NCBI RefSeq assembly: GCF_016925495.1
Contig: NZ_CP070491.1
Span: 3,794,001-3,858,000 of the forward strand
DNA length: 64,000 nt
From: Methylococcus sp. EFPC2
GTDB lineage: Bacteria; Pseudomonadota; Gammaproteobacteria; Methylococcales; Methylococcaceae
Direction of reading: 5' to 3'
A program made the position numbers and the translations under genes. This document shows, in pieces, positions 47,374 through 57,639 of the stretch. Every line of letters starts with the position of its first letter. Positions within the stretch are counted from its first letter, which is position 1. The notes beneath the pieces are model-generated. The model worked only from the letters and a program-made list of their open reading frames with translations. It was not told the origin of the DNA and made no database searches.

Positions 47374-48141
47374 CTAGGGCTTGGCCGGCAAAGGCGGGGG
47401 TACTTTCAAGGGCAGGGTGACGATTTGCGGATAGCCGTCCAAATCCAGGCTCAGGCGCAGGCCGCGCGCGGTCCGCGCCTCGTCTTGGCCAGGAAAGAAC
47501 AGCACGCCGTGCGCCAGTTCGCCCGGTTGCACCAGTTGATTGCGCAAGGACTTGCGTGCCAGATCTTCACGCACCTGGTTTTCAAGTTCGTAATTCGCAT
47601 CGCTCCCGCCCGTCAGCGCACCGAGCAACACTCCGGCCGCTGCACCTTGAGCCAGCGGAGTGCCGGAAAGATGTCCGGTGACGACGCTGATGGCGAAGCC
47701 GGTGGCCAGGCCTGCGGCGCCCAGCAGTCCGGCCCCTTGGGCGCTACCCAAGGCGACCGTGCCCAGTTCCTGGGCGCGGGCGACGCGATTGTAAGCTTGT
47801 TCGGTCGACAATACCGGCCAAGCCTGTCCGTCCAGGTCGATGAGGAAGGTTTGCTGGGGATTGATGCGTATCACCGTATTGCTGCGATTGTCCAGCGCGA
47901 AGCGCACCGGCAGCAGCCCCGCGCCACGGATGTCGAAACCGAACGCCGCTTCGGCCTGCCGAGGGTCGATGTAGGGCGACGCGCTAATGAGGGCGCCTTG
48001 AACATCGACATGGTCGTTTTGCGACGACGGCAAGGGCAGGGGAGCGAGTTTGTCTCTCTGCGGCGAGCAGGCATACAGGAAAGCCCCGGCGAGGAGGGCG
48101 GCGAGGGCGCGGCGGATAGCGGTTGGAGGTGGCGAAGTCAT
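47374..48141 (-). CDS. predicted lipoprotein, hypothetical
   Basis: The 255-residue protein has a signal peptide with lipobox (LAGAFLYACS), so the Cys near residue 25 is probably lipidated. It has a mid-protein glycine-rich hydrophobic stretch (GSAQGAGLLGAAGLATG) like proteins that insert in or cross the outer membrane. The N-terminal half is beta-rich. No family is recognised. It converges on rlmD. Confidence 0.7.
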   Translation of the reverse strand: MTSPPPTAIRRALAALLAGAFLYACSPQRDKLAPLPLPSSQNDHVDVQGALISASPYIDPRQAEAAFGFDIRGAGLLPVRFALDNRSNTVIRINPQQTFLIDLDGQAWPVLSTEQAYNRVARAQELGTVALGSAQGAGLLGAAGLATGFAISVVTGHLSGTPLAQGAAAGVLLGALTGGSDANYELENQVREDLARKSLRNQLVQPGELAHGVLFFPGQDEARTARGLRLSLDLDGYPQIVTLPLKVPPPLPAKP

Positions 48142-48227
48142 GGTCGTGCCCGGTTCGGTGTACGGATGATTTCATTATAATGCCCCATCCATCTTCGAAA
48201 CCGAACCGATCAGCCGCCTATCCGACC

Positions 48228-49235
48228 ATGAGCCTCGACCCCGTCCTTAGCAACCCGGCCAACCTGTCGTCCGCCCAGCAAGACCTGCGGCGCTTGCAGG
48301 ACTTCATCAACGGCGAGGTGATCGGTCAGCGGGTCCTGGTCGAGCGCATGCTGATCGCCTTGCTGGCCGACGGACATATCCTCGTGGAGGGCGCGCCGGG
48401 CCTGGCCAAGACCCGGGCGATCAATGTGCTCGCGGGCGGAGTTGAAGGCGATTTCCACCGCATACAGTTCACTCCGGATCTGCTTCCGGCCGATCTGACC
48501 GGGACCGAAATCTATCGGCCCCAAGACGGTTCTTTCCATTTTCAGCAAGGGCCTTTGTTTCACAATTTGGTCCTGGCCGACGAGATCAACCGCGCCCCGG
48601 CCAAGGTGCAGGCCGCCTTGCTGGAGGCGATGGCGGAACGCCAGATCACGGTGGGCAAGGAAACCTATCGCCTGCCGGAGTTGTTCCTGGTGATGGCTAC
48701 TCAGAATCCCATCGAGCAGGAGGGGACTTATCCTCTTCCGGAGGCGCAACTCGACCGTTTCTTGCTCTATGTGCGCATCGGTTATCCGGAAGCCAGCCGC
48801 GAGCGGGATATCCTCCGGCTCGTAAGGGCTGAGGCGCGCGGGCGCCGCCAGGGCAGCTGGGCGGAGTTTGCGCCGCTCAGTCAGCGGGTGCTGTTTCAGG
48901 CTCGGGCCGAGGTGCTGGACGTGTTCATGAGCGAACCGCTGGAGGACTATCTGTTGCAGTTGGTGCTGACCACCCGCAATCCCGCCGACCGTGATCCCGA
49001 TCTGGCGCGCTGGCTGCAATACGGTGCCAGTCCCCGCGCCAGCATCGCGCTGGATCGCTGCGCGCGAGCCCGCGCCTGGCTGGCCGGTCGTGATTTCGTG
49101 ACGCCCGAGGATATCCAGGAAGTCGCCGCCGAGGTGTTGCGGCATCGCTTGATCCTTTCCTATGAGGCGGAAGCCGAAGGGATCAACACCGGACGCATCG
49201 TGCAGGAGTTGTTGCGTCGGGTTCCGGCGCCCTGA
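48228..49235 (+). CDS. MoxR-family AAA+ ATPase
   Basis: The 335-residue ATPase has Walker A VEGAPGLAKTRAI, the MoxR block GTEIYRPQDGSFHFQQGPLF and Walker B NLVLADEINRAPAKVQAALLEAM. MoxR proteins act as chaperones with vWA proteins such as the Bat proteins encoded at 27-31 kb; here it stands alone. The ATG at 48228 matches the family start; an upstream in-frame ATG at 48180 is possible. Confidence 0.9.
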   Translation: MSLDPVLSNPANLSSAQQDLRRLQDFINGEVIGQRVLVERMLIALLADGHILVEGAPGLAKTRAINVLAGGVEGDFHRIQFTPDLLPADLTGTEIYRPQDGSFHFQQGPLFHNLVLADEINRAPAKVQAALLEAMAERQITVGKETYRLPELFLVMATQNPIEQEGTYPLPEAQLDRFLLYVRIGYPEASRERDILRLVRAEARGRRQGSWAEFAPLSQRVLFQARAEVLDVFMSEPLEDYLLQLVLTTRNPADRDPDLARWLQYGASPRASIALDRCARARAWLAGRDFVTPEDIQEVAAEVLRHRLILSYEAEAEGINTGRIVQELLRRVPAP

Positions 49236-49570
49236 CCGGCCGACGAACGGCCTGGATCGTCGCCATCGAGCGACAGGGAGCCCCCCCGGGGCCTGCAATG
49301 GCCGTCTTGGGATGAATGGCCTATTTTTTGCTGAGTGTGATCTGTAAGTTGTTTGCCTAGTTTATACTTGCCATCTCACTCGGGAAGGTCGAAAAATGCG
49401 TTCTTAAGGTCATCTGCCGGTGGTACGGAGGATGCGTATTCCCGAAGGGCGTGCGCCACGCGGCTTTGCCGCTATGCCCTGTTGGGGGCCGTTGAATTAC
49501 GAAGGGACTCCTCATTTCGTCTAGGGTGAAGCCGGTCCGGATTCTTGCATCGACTAATTTAGGGAACCTA
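49236..49570. other. intergenic region upstream of pyrE with conserved-looking secondary structure
   Basis: No gene is visible. The plus strand has arms CGGGAA/TTCCCG about 60 nt apart (49380s and 49440s), then a strong hairpin AGGGCGT...GCGGC-TTT-GCCGC...ATGCCCT (49446-49482). It may be the long structured leader of pyrE or a small RNA. A TATACT -10-like hexamer lies near 49362. Confidence 0.4.
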
Positions 49571-50209
49571 ATGCAGCCATTTCAGCGCGATTTCATCGCC
49601 TACGCGATTCAGTGTGGAGTCCTGCGTTTCGGCCGCTTCACGTTGAAGTCCGGGCGCGTCAGCCCTTATTTTTTCAATACCGGTCTATTCGATACGGGCG
49701 CCCGGCTGGGCAGTCTGGGAGAGTTCTACGCTCAGGCTTATTTGCATGCCGGGCTGCGTGCAGACGTGTTGTACGGCCCGGCCTACAAGGGCATTCCGCT
49801 GGTCGGCTCGACCGCCATCGCATTGTCGCGGGCCACGGGCGAGGAGGTTCCGTTCGCCTTCAATCGCAAGGAGGCCAAGGACCACGGCGAGGGCGGAAAT
49901 CTCGTGGGTGCACCGCTGCAAGGCAAGGTTTTGATCCTGGATGACGTGATTACCGCGGGCACCTCGGTGCGCGAGTCCGTGGATATTATCCGACAGGCCG
50001 GTGCCGAGCCTTACGCCGTGTTGATCGCGCTGGATCGGCAGGAAAAAGGGCAGGGTGACCGTTCGGCGATCGCCGAGGTCGGTGAGCGCTATGGCTTGCC
50101 CGTGCATGCGCTCATCACCTTACAGGACATCATCGATTATCTGGAGGCCGACGGCCGCTTGGCGGAGTTGGCGGATGTCCGCGATTATCGGGACCGTTAC
50201 GGGGTCTGA
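49571..50209 (+). CDS. pyrE: orotate phosphoribosyltransferase
   Basis: PyrE converts orotate and PRPP to OMP in pyrimidine synthesis. The 212-residue protein has the PRPP-binding motif VLILDDVITAGTSVRES and the N-terminal LRFGRFTLKSGRVSPYFFN, with GPAYKGIPL for the orotate site. The start follows CTAAT with a weak ribosome-binding site after a long structured leader. Confidence 0.96.
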   Translation: MQPFQRDFIAYAIQCGVLRFGRFTLKSGRVSPYFFNTGLFDTGARLGSLGEFYAQAYLHAGLRADVLYGPAYKGIPLVGSTAIALSRATGEEVPFAFNRKEAKDHGEGGNLVGAPLQGKVLILDDVITAGTSVRESVDIIRQAGAEPYAVLIALDRQEKGQGDRSAIAEVGERYGLPVHALITLQDIIDYLEADGRLAELADVRDYRDRYGV

Positions 50210-50212
50210 TCG

Positions 50213-51217
50213 ATGGATGCCGCCCCCCGCCCCTGCGTTCCTCGTTCTGGTCTGTGGGCGCTGGCCGTCGTGATGCTGCTCGCCGGTTGGGGGCCCGTGC
50301 GGGCGGACACGTATCGCTGGGTCGACGAACAAGGCAAGGTGCATTATTCCGACCAGGTGCCTCCCGAGGAGGCGAAGCGCGAGCGGGCCCGGCTCAACGA
50401 GCAGGGACGACGGGTCGAACGCGTGGAAGCGGCCAAGACGCCGGAGCAACTGGCGCGGGAAAAGCAGCTCAAGCTCTGGCGTACCGAGCAGACTCGTTTG
50501 TTGACCGAGCAACACGACCGCGATCTGGCCCTGTTGCGCTCCTTCCGTAACGAAGAGGAATTGCAACGGGCCTTGTCGAGCAAGCTCGAAACCATCGATG
50601 CCCAGATCAAGGTGGTGATATCCAATCGCCAGCGCCAGGAGCAGTATTTACAGTCGCTGCAGCAAAAGGCCGCCGGACTGGAGTTGCAGGGCAAGCCGGT
50701 CAACAAGGTACAGCGGGACAATATCGAGGCGACCCGCCGGCAGATTGCCATCCATCAGGGGAAAATCGGCTCGCTGGAGAACGAGAAAAAGCTTATCAAC
50801 GACCAATTCGCGCGCGATCTGCAGCGCTTCCGGAACCTGCTCGCGCAGCGCGAGGAGCTCGAACGCTCCTCGCTTTGGCATGAGCCGCCCCCCGCGGCGC
50901 AGGACGAGGTCGCCGCGATGGTCACGTGTCAGCCCGGAGCGCAATGCGAGCGTGTTTGGGGGTTGGCGAAAAAATATGTTCAGTCGCGCACTAGCCTGCC
51001 CCTGTTCACGGAAACCGATCGCATCCTCCAGACCGTCAGTCCCCGAGCCGACCAGGACATTGCCTTGATCGTCGTGCGCATAGACGGCAAGGGCGATAAC
51101 ACCATTTTTCTTGATTTGCGTTGTGCCCGGTCCAGCCTGGGGGAGGAGAACTGCGCGAGTGCCAGGGCGCGGGCCATAAGGACCGATTTCCGCTCGGCGT
51201 TGCTGGGTACGATGTAG
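50213..51217 (+). CDS. DUF4124-domain periplasmic protein with coiled coil
   Basis: The 334-residue protein has a signal-like N-terminus (ALAVVMLLAGWGPVRA) and a DUF4124 motif TYRWVDEQGKVHYSDQVPPEE near residue 28. A long Glu/Arg/Gln-rich coiled coil follows to about residue 210, then a cysteine-containing C-terminal domain (VTCQPGAQCERVWGLAKKYV; DLRCARSSLGEENC). The function is unknown; periplasmic location is likely. It lies 3 bp after pyrE. Confidence 0.8.
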   Translation: MDAAPRPCVPRSGLWALAVVMLLAGWGPVRADTYRWVDEQGKVHYSDQVPPEEAKRERARLNEQGRRVERVEAAKTPEQLAREKQLKLWRTEQTRLLTEQHDRDLALLRSFRNEEELQRALSSKLETIDAQIKVVISNRQRQEQYLQSLQQKAAGLELQGKPVNKVQRDNIEATRRQIAIHQGKIGSLENEKKLINDQFARDLQRFRNLLAQREELERSSLWHEPPPAAQDEVAAMVTCQPGAQCERVWGLAKKYVQSRTSLPLFTETDRILQTVSPRADQDIALIVVRIDGKGDNTIFLDLRCARSSLGEENCASARARAIRTDFRSALLGTM

Positions 51218-51390
51218 GGCGGCCATAATTCTCCGCCCGCTCGATGGGGCTGTATCGGGCGACTTGCCTGCAACCTGATGAGGCGCCGAAGTGCAATGGG
51301 CCGCCGCCCCTTTCCCCCGTCGCGGTCCTGCTCGAACCGTGGCGTTCGATACGCCGATTAAACCGGCGCGTTACAGGAGTTCGCTCGCAC

Positions 51391-52032
51391 ATGGCCCAAT
51401 GGAACGACTACATCAAACTACTCGCCGGGCTGGTTTCGGTTCTGGATCCGCTCGGGGCGCTCGGCATATTCATCAGCCTGACGGAAAGCCGCGGCGCCGG
51501 CGACCGCCGCCGCATCGCCGGGGTCACCGCGCTTGCGGTCGGCGCGGTATTGCTGGTGGCGTTGTTCGCCGGGGAGGCCATCCTCAGGCTGTTCGGCATA
51601 GGCCTGCCATCGTTCCAGGTGGCGGGAGGGATACTGATCCTGCTCATGGGGATCACGATGTTGCGCGCATCTCACGACCGTTCCCGCAACACGCCCGAAG
51701 AACGGGCCGAAGCGGTGGACAAAGATTCGATAGCCGTCGTGCCCATGGCCATTCCCCTGCTGAGCGGTCCGGGAGCGATCAGCACCGTGATCGTCTACGG
51801 CAATCTAGATCCGGCGTGGCCGCACCGCCTGCTGGTCGCCGCCGTCGTAGTGTCGGCGGCGGCCGTCGTCCTGCTGGCCCTGCTGCTGGCTAACCGTATC
51901 GCTCCCGTGCTGGGGCGCACCGGCATGAACGTCGTCACCCGCGTCATGGGCTTGATTATCGCCAGCATCGCGGTGGAGTTCATCGCCCAGGGCTTGATCG
52001 AGCTGTTTCCCATCCTGGGCCGCTCCGCGTAG
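51391..52032 (+). CDS. MarC family integral membrane protein
   Basis: The 213-residue protein has six predicted membrane segments and the MarC-type LVSVLDPLGALGIFISLT and IPLLSGPGAISTVIVY motifs. Family function is unknown; the multiple-antibiotic-resistance name is historical. Confidence 0.85.
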   Translation: MAQWNDYIKLLAGLVSVLDPLGALGIFISLTESRGAGDRRRIAGVTALAVGAVLLVALFAGEAILRLFGIGLPSFQVAGGILILLMGITMLRASHDRSRNTPEERAEAVDKDSIAVVPMAIPLLSGPGAISTVIVYGNLDPAWPHRLLVAAVVVSAAAVVLLALLLANRIAPVLGRTGMNVVTRVMGLIIASIAVEFIAQGLIELFPILGRSA

Positions 52033-52081
52033 TCACGCTCCGTAAGGATGCTGGCCAGACGCCAGCCCAACGGGAAATTCC

Positions 52082-52668
<587 letters not shown>

Positions 52669-53427
52669 ATGAAAAAACGTTTGTTGCATGCACTGATTCC
52701 GCTGCTGATCGCCTTCGTCCAGGCCGAACCGGTTTCCGCCGACGTCACCGTCTACGCGGCCGCGAGCCTGACCAATGCGCTGTCGGACGTCGCGAAGAAG
52801 TTCGAGCAAGAGCATAAGGACGTCAAGGTGAAGCTGTCGTTCGCCGCCTCTTCCGCCCTGGCCAAGCAGGTCGAGCAGGGCGCCCCCGCCGACGTTTATG
52901 CTTCGGCCGACAGCAAGTGGATGGATTACCTGGACGGCAAGGGCAAGATAGACCACGCCTCGCGGACCAATCTGCTCGGCAACACCCTGGTGCTGATCGC
53001 TCCGCACGGCAAGAAGCTCCAGGTGAAACTGAATAAGGAATTCGACTTCCCCGGCGCTTTCCAGGGCAAGCTGTGCACCGGCGTGCCCGAATCGGTCCCG
53101 GTCGGCACCTATGCCAAGGAAGCGCTCACCCGGCTCGGCTGGTGGGACAAGCTGCAAGGCCGCGTGGTCGGCCTGGAGGACGTGCGGGCCGCGCTGAGCA
53201 TGGTCGAGCGCGGCGAATGCGATGCCGGCATCGTCTACGAGACCGATGCCAAGCTGAGCAAGAAGGTCGATCTGGTCGACCGCTTCCCGGCCGACACCCA
53301 CAGCCCCATCGTCTATCCCTTCGCCCTGGTCACTCAGTCCGGCGAGGCGAAAGAGTTTCTTCGTTATCTGGCTGGGGCGGAGGCCAAGAAGATATTTGTC
53401 AATTACGGCTTCACGCCCGCGAAATAG
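52669..53427 (+). CDS. modA: molybdate-binding periplasmic protein ModA
   Basis: The 252-residue binding protein has a signal peptide cleaved near SADVTVYAAASL and the ModA blocks AAASLTNALSDVAKKFEQ, FAASSALAKQVEQGAPADVY and VPVGTYAKEALTRLGWWDKL. It captures molybdate (or tungstate) in the periplasm for ModB and ModC. Molybdenum is needed for formate and formylmethanofuran dehydrogenases in this kind of organism. Confidence 0.95.
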   Translation: MKKRLLHALIPLLIAFVQAEPVSADVTVYAAASLTNALSDVAKKFEQEHKDVKVKLSFAASSALAKQVEQGAPADVYASADSKWMDYLDGKGKIDHASRTNLLGNTLVLIAPHGKKLQVKLNKEFDFPGAFQGKLCTGVPESVPVGTYAKEALTRLGWWDKLQGRVVGLEDVRAALSMVERGECDAGIVYETDAKLSKKVDLVDRFPADTHSPIVYPFALVTQSGEAKEFLRYLAGAEAKKIFVNYGFTPAK

Positions 53428-53460
53428 CGCAGACGTCGGATACGGCTGTTTTAAGCTGCC

Positions 53461-54153
53461 ATGATGCTGACCGAGGAAGAAATCTCCGCCCTGCTGCTCT
53501 CCCTGAAGGTGAGCCTGTGGGCGGTGGCCGGCATGCTCCCGCCGGGCATCCTGCTGGGCTGGCTGCTGGCCCGGCGGCGCTTTCCCGGTAAGTCGCTGCT
53601 GGAAGCGACGGTGCATCTGCCGCTGGTGTTGCCGCCCACGGTGACCGGCTACGTGCTGTTGCTGGCCTTCGGGCGCAACGGCTGGCTGGGCGGCTGGCTG
53701 CACGACGCGCTGGGCATCACCTTCGCATTCACCTGGAAAGGTGCGGCCATCGCCGCGGCGGTGATGAGCTTTCCCCTGCTGGTGCAGGCGGTGAAGCTGG
53801 CCATGAGCCTGGTCGAACCGCGTCTGGAGCAGGCGGCCGCCACTTTGGGCGCCGGCCCTGCGCGGGTCTTCATGACCGTCACCCTGCCGCTCGCGTTTCC
53901 CGGCATACTCACCGGCACCATCCTGAGCTATGCCCGCAGCGTCGGCGAATTCGGCGCGACCATCACCTTCGTCGGCAACATCGCGGGCGAAACCCGCACC
54001 CTGCCGCTGGCGTTCTTCACCTACACCCAGTCGGTGGACGGCGAGGAACCGGCCATGCGCCTGGTGTTCATCTCCGTCGCGCTGGCCTTCACCGCCCTGC
54101 TAGGCAGCGAATTTCTCGCCCGCCGAGCCGAACGCCGGCTGCGCGGAGCCTAG
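53461..54153 (+). CDS. modB: molybdate ABC transporter permease ModB
   Basis: The 230-residue permease has about five membrane segments and the EAA-like loop LEQAAATLGAGPARVFMTVTLP, then SYARSVGEFGATITFVGNIAG, the ModB signature. It lies 33 bp after modA and 8 bp before modC. Confidence 0.95.
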   Translation: MMLTEEEISALLLSLKVSLWAVAGMLPPGILLGWLLARRRFPGKSLLEATVHLPLVLPPTVTGYVLLLAFGRNGWLGGWLHDALGITFAFTWKGAAIAAAVMSFPLLVQAVKLAMSLVEPRLEQAAATLGAGPARVFMTVTLPLAFPGILTGTILSYARSVGEFGATITFVGNIAGETRTLPLAFFTYTQSVDGEEPAMRLVFISVALAFTALLGSEFLARRAERRLRGA

Positions 54154-54161
54154 GAGGCCGG

Positions 54162-55289
54162 ATGCTGACTTGCGACGTGGCGTTGCGGCGCGACCGCTTC
54201 GCGCTGGAGGCGCGGATCGAATGCGACGAGGGGGTCACCGGTCTGCTGGGCCGCTCGGGGTCGGGCAAGAGTACCCTGCTGGGCATCATCGCCGGGCTGA
54301 TACGTCCGCAGGAGGGGAAAGTCGTGCTCGACGGCGATGTGTTGTTCGACGGGGCGAGGGGCGTTTTCATCCCGGCTCATCGGCGGCGGGTGGGGTTGGT
54401 GTTTCAGGACAGCCAGTTGTTCCCCCAGTATTCGGTCCGCGGGAATTTGCTGTACGGCCATGCTCGTCTGAGGCAAGACGAAATCCGCTTCCGCTTCGAC
54501 GACATCGTCGACATGCTGGCCATAGGCCATCTGCTCGATGCCCATCCCCGGCAAATTTCCGGCGGCGAGAAGCAGCGGGTGGCCTTGGGACGTTCGCTCC
54601 TGGCATCGCCCAGGCTGTTGCTGCTGGACGAACCGCTGGCGTCACTGGACGGCCAGCTCAAGGAGCAAATACTGCCCTTCCTCGAACGCATCAAGCGGGA
54701 GCTGGGCCTGCCCATGATTTACGTCTCCCATTCGTTGCCCGAGGTCTTGTATCTGACCGACCGCCTGGCATTCATGGCCGAAGGCCGGATCACCGCCAGC
54801 GGAAATTTGCGCGAACTGCTCGCGACCGCTCCGGGCAATCGACTGGCAGGCTTGGGCGGCGACAACGTCCTCGCGGTCGCCATCGAGGCACACGATGCGG
54901 AAGGCGGCTGCACCGTCGGCGTGTTCGCGGGACATCATTTGCTGCTGCCTCTGCGGCCGGCCCTCGGGGTCGGCGCAACCGCCTACGTCTCGGTGCACCG
55001 CGGCGAGGTCACCCTGGCCAGTCGGAAGGTGGAGGGGGTTTCGATCCAAAACCAGCTCGCGGGACGTGTGGTCGGCATCGAAAACCGGGGCGGTGCCGTA
55101 CACGTGCAGATCGATGCCGGCACGCCCCTGTGGGCGGAAATCACCCCGCGCGCCTGGCAGGAGCTCAATCTCCATGAGGGCGATTGGGCCTATTGCCTCA
55201 TCAAGACGCGATCCATCGCCTATCTGACGGATCGCGAGAGTGCGGGGAGTTCTTTTTCTCCCGCTGCCTTGCCGGTCGGGGAGACTTAG
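54162..55289 (+). CDS. modC: molybdate ABC transporter ATP-binding protein ModC
   Basis: The 375-residue ATPase has Walker A LLGRSGSGKSTLLGI, signature ISGGEKQRVALGRSLL and Walker B LLLLDEPLASLD. A C-terminal TOBE/Mop domain (ISIQNQLAGRVVGIENR-like segment VSIQNQLAGRVVGIEN) senses molybdate. The length is right for full ModC. Confidence 0.95.
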   Translation: MLTCDVALRRDRFALEARIECDEGVTGLLGRSGSGKSTLLGIIAGLIRPQEGKVVLDGDVLFDGARGVFIPAHRRRVGLVFQDSQLFPQYSVRGNLLYGHARLRQDEIRFRFDDIVDMLAIGHLLDAHPRQISGGEKQRVALGRSLLASPRLLLLDEPLASLDGQLKEQILPFLERIKRELGLPMIYVSHSLPEVLYLTDRLAFMAEGRITASGNLRELLATAPGNRLAGLGGDNVLAVAIEAHDAEGGCTVGVFAGHHLLLPLRPALGVGATAYVSVHRGEVTLASRKVEGVSIQNQLAGRVVGIENRGGAVHVQIDAGTPLWAEITPRAWQELNLHEGDWAYCLIKTRSIAYLTDRESAGSSFSPAALPVGET

Positions 55290-55423
55290 GCCGAGAGGAT
55301 GGTTGCCCGAACCCTTTGTGGATTTCCGTAGCTCCCGTTCCGAAAACTGCAGAACGACGGCCGCCCGTTCTACATCACTCCACCCTGCTTCGGCGGCTAC
55401 CTATCCTATTGAGGGGAAGCACT

Positions 55424-55852
55424 ATGAAAACAAGCGCAAGAAATCAATTTTTCGGCAAGGTGACCGCCGTAACGCCCGGTGCGGTGACGACCGAGGTGGA
55501 AGTCGGCCTCAAGGGCGGCAGCAAGATCATCGCCACCGTGACCAAAACTTCCGAAGAAACTCTCGGCATCAAGGTGGGCGTGGACGTGGTGGTGCTGGTC
55601 AAGGCGCCCACGGTGATCATCCTGACGGACGCCGCCGGTTACCGCCTGTCGGCGCGCAATCAGTTGCCCGGTACCGTCAGCAAGGTGCAAAAGGGCAGCG
55701 TTAACGCCGAAGTATTGGTCGAGCTTGCCGGTGGCGACACGATTGCATCCAGCATCACCAACGAAAGTGTCGATGCCCTGGGGCTGGCCGTCGGTTCGAA
55801 AGCCACGGCGGTTTTCAAGGCCGGCGCGGTCATCCTGGGCGTGGCGGGCTGA
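55424..55852 (+). CDS. mop: molybdopterin-binding di-Mop protein (molbindin)
   Basis: The 142-residue protein has two Mop domains of about 68 residues, each opening with SARNQFFGKVTAV or SARNQLPGTVSKV. Such molbindins form hexamer-like rings that store molybdate in the cytoplasm. The repeat is visible within the single chain. GAGGGG precedes the ATG at 55424. It follows modC by 134 bp. Confidence 0.92.
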   Translation: MKTSARNQFFGKVTAVTPGAVTTEVEVGLKGGSKIIATVTKTSEETLGIKVGVDVVVLVKAPTVIILTDAAGYRLSARNQLPGTVSKVQKGSVNAEVLVELAGGDTIASSITNESVDALGLAVGSKATAVFKAGAVILGVAG

Positions 55853-55872
55853 TAGGCTCGAACTTCGTTACG

Positions 55873-55897
55873 GTGGGAGCTGGCTTTAGCCCGCGAC
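55873..55897 (+). repeat. REP-like palindromic element (copy 1)
   Basis: GTGGGAGCTGGCTTTAGCCC continues into GCGAC. It has the GTAGGAGCNGGCTTTAGCCCGCGA form of bacterial REP elements. It lies 48 bp from the end of the NCS2 gene. Confidence 0.75.
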
Positions 55898-55945
55898 GAT
55901 CGCGGTCCGCAAGCCGCTCCCGCCGAAATCCTCAAGACGCTCCCG

Positions 55946-57523
55946 CTATCTCTCTTCCACCGTCAGCCAGCGCGCCGACAGAAACACCGATCCCATCACG
56001 GCATAGCCCGTCACCCAGGGCCAGGCCGGCGTCAGGCTCAGGACCGTGTCGCCCGCGTCCCAGCGGTAGCTGTGCATCAATCCCAACGCGGAAAGCAGCG
56101 CCGCGGCCCAGCACCACAGGCTCGCCTGGACGAAACGGCGTTCGATGACCGCCGTGGTCGCGGCGGCCAGCAGCGTGGCGGTAAAGATCGCCCCCTGTTC
56201 CAGCGCAAAAGCCCCGTCCATCCATAGGTCCGCCTGCGCGAAACGGCTCAACACCTCGGCCGAAAATGCCGGGCCGTCCGCATCGCCCATGCCCGCGGCG
56301 CGCATGCCGTTCTTGGCCATGAATGCGCCCCAGGCGGCGATGCCCGGCAGCAAGCCCACGACCACCGCCGGTGCATGATGGCGAGGCGTGGCCTGGAAGG
56401 CTTGCGCGCCGATGACGATGCCTATCCATAGCACAATCGCCAATCCCGCATCCACGGGCACGGCCCAGGCGATGTAAGCCAAGGTTCCCGACAGGCAGAT
56501 GAAGCTCATGAAAACACCGTTCAGCACCGAATAGCCGGCCCGCGCGCCCAGCGCCTTCCAGCCCGGATGGCCGATGTAGATCGTGGTGGGAAAGCAGGAG
56601 CCGAATGCGCAGGCGGCCAGCGAACCCACGCCGTTGATCAGCAGGGACGGGCGAGTGGAATAGCGGTCGCCGGCCGCTTCCGCCGATTCGATGTTCTGTA
56701 GCGAGCCTATCAGGTTGAACAGCCCCATGGGCACGATCACCGACAAGTAGGCGAGCAGGGTCTCGGCCCGGAGCGAATCGAACAGCTCGCCCAGCACCGG
56801 CACCGGCAGACGCCAGCCGGTCGCCACGGGTTCCGCGCCCACCGGTGCGATGCCCGTCAGCCAGGCCAGCAAACTGCCCAGCACCACGGCGACCAGTCCG
56901 CCCGGCAGCCGGCCTTTGAAACGCACCTTGCCGAAATAGGTCAGCAATATCACGCCCAAAGTGGACAGCCCCACCAAGGGGTGGGCGTAGGCATGGAACA
57001 GATAACCCATGGCGATGAAGCCGACGGCAATGCCGGCCAGCGTCGACAGCAAGGCCGCGCGCGGGGTGGCGCGGCGCACCCGCTCGGCCACAAAGGCCCC
57101 GGCCATCTCGATCAGCGCGCCACTGAAGCAGGCCAGCAAACCCACCTGCCAGGCCGCCCGGGCCGGATCGGCCACGCCCTGAGCCTGAGCGGCCAGCTTG
57201 GCCGGCAGCATCACCAGAAAGACGAAGGCGAACAGCGACACCGTGTTGATGCCGTAGGGCAAGGCGCAAACGTCCGCACGGCCTTCCACATCCGCCAATC
57301 GCTTGGCCTGCCAGGCATAGAACAGATTGCCCACCAGCAGCGAAACCGCCGCGCCGGGCAATATCCGCCCGTAAACCAGGTCCTCGGAAAATCCCAGCAC
57401 GCCCCGGCACAGCGCGGTCATCACCAGCAACTGCACCAGATTGTCCAAAGCCAGCCCGAAAAAGCCGTCGATATCGCCGGCCACCAGCCAGGGCATGGCG
57501 GTTTTGAGTGGGGTTTTATTCAT
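55946..57523 (-). CDS. NCS2-type permease (xanthine/uracil/vitamin C family)
   Basis: The permease of about 525 residues has 12 or more membrane segments and the N-terminal GDIDGFFGLALDNLVQLL and CALPYGINTVSLFAF segments seen in the AzgA-like NCS2 group. It may import purines or related compounds; its place after the mod genes could also suggest an anion substrate. An in-frame ATG 9 nt upstream (57532) is equally possible. Two REP-like palindromes flank the gene. Confidence 0.8.
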   Translation of the reverse strand: MNKTPLKTAMPWLVAGDIDGFFGLALDNLVQLLVMTALCRGVLGFSEDLVYGRILPGAAVSLLVGNLFYAWQAKRLADVEGRADVCALPYGINTVSLFAFVFLVMLPAKLAAQAQGVADPARAAWQVGLLACFSGALIEMAGAFVAERVRRATPRAALLSTLAGIAVGFIAMGYLFHAYAHPLVGLSTLGVILLTYFGKVRFKGRLPGGLVAVVLGSLLAWLTGIAPVGAEPVATGWRLPVPVLGELFDSLRAETLLAYLSVIVPMGLFNLIGSLQNIESAEAAGDRYSTRPSLLINGVGSLAACAFGSCFPTTIYIGHPGWKALGARAGYSVLNGVFMSFICLSGTLAYIAWAVPVDAGLAIVLWIGIVIGAQAFQATPRHHAPAVVVGLLPGIAAWGAFMAKNGMRAAGMGDADGPAFSAEVLSRFAQADLWMDGAFALEQGAIFTATLLAAATTAVIERRFVQASLWCWAAALLSALGLMHSYRWDAGDTVLSLTPAWPWVTGYAVMGSVFLSARWLTVEER

Positions 57524-57639
57524 GGGTCGCATGCGAGGAAAAGGCGGAAAGCCGAAGTTCTACGGGAATGCGGCCCGCGGCTCAAGTGCTTGGACGACAG
57601 CGGCCTATACACGCCTTACCTCGCCACTAGCCGCGACTT

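Noticed and set aside
49375-49570. 6S RNA upstream of pyrE
   Set aside because: The gap has hairpins, but the ends do not pair to close a 6S-type structure and no open-promoter-like bubble is visible.
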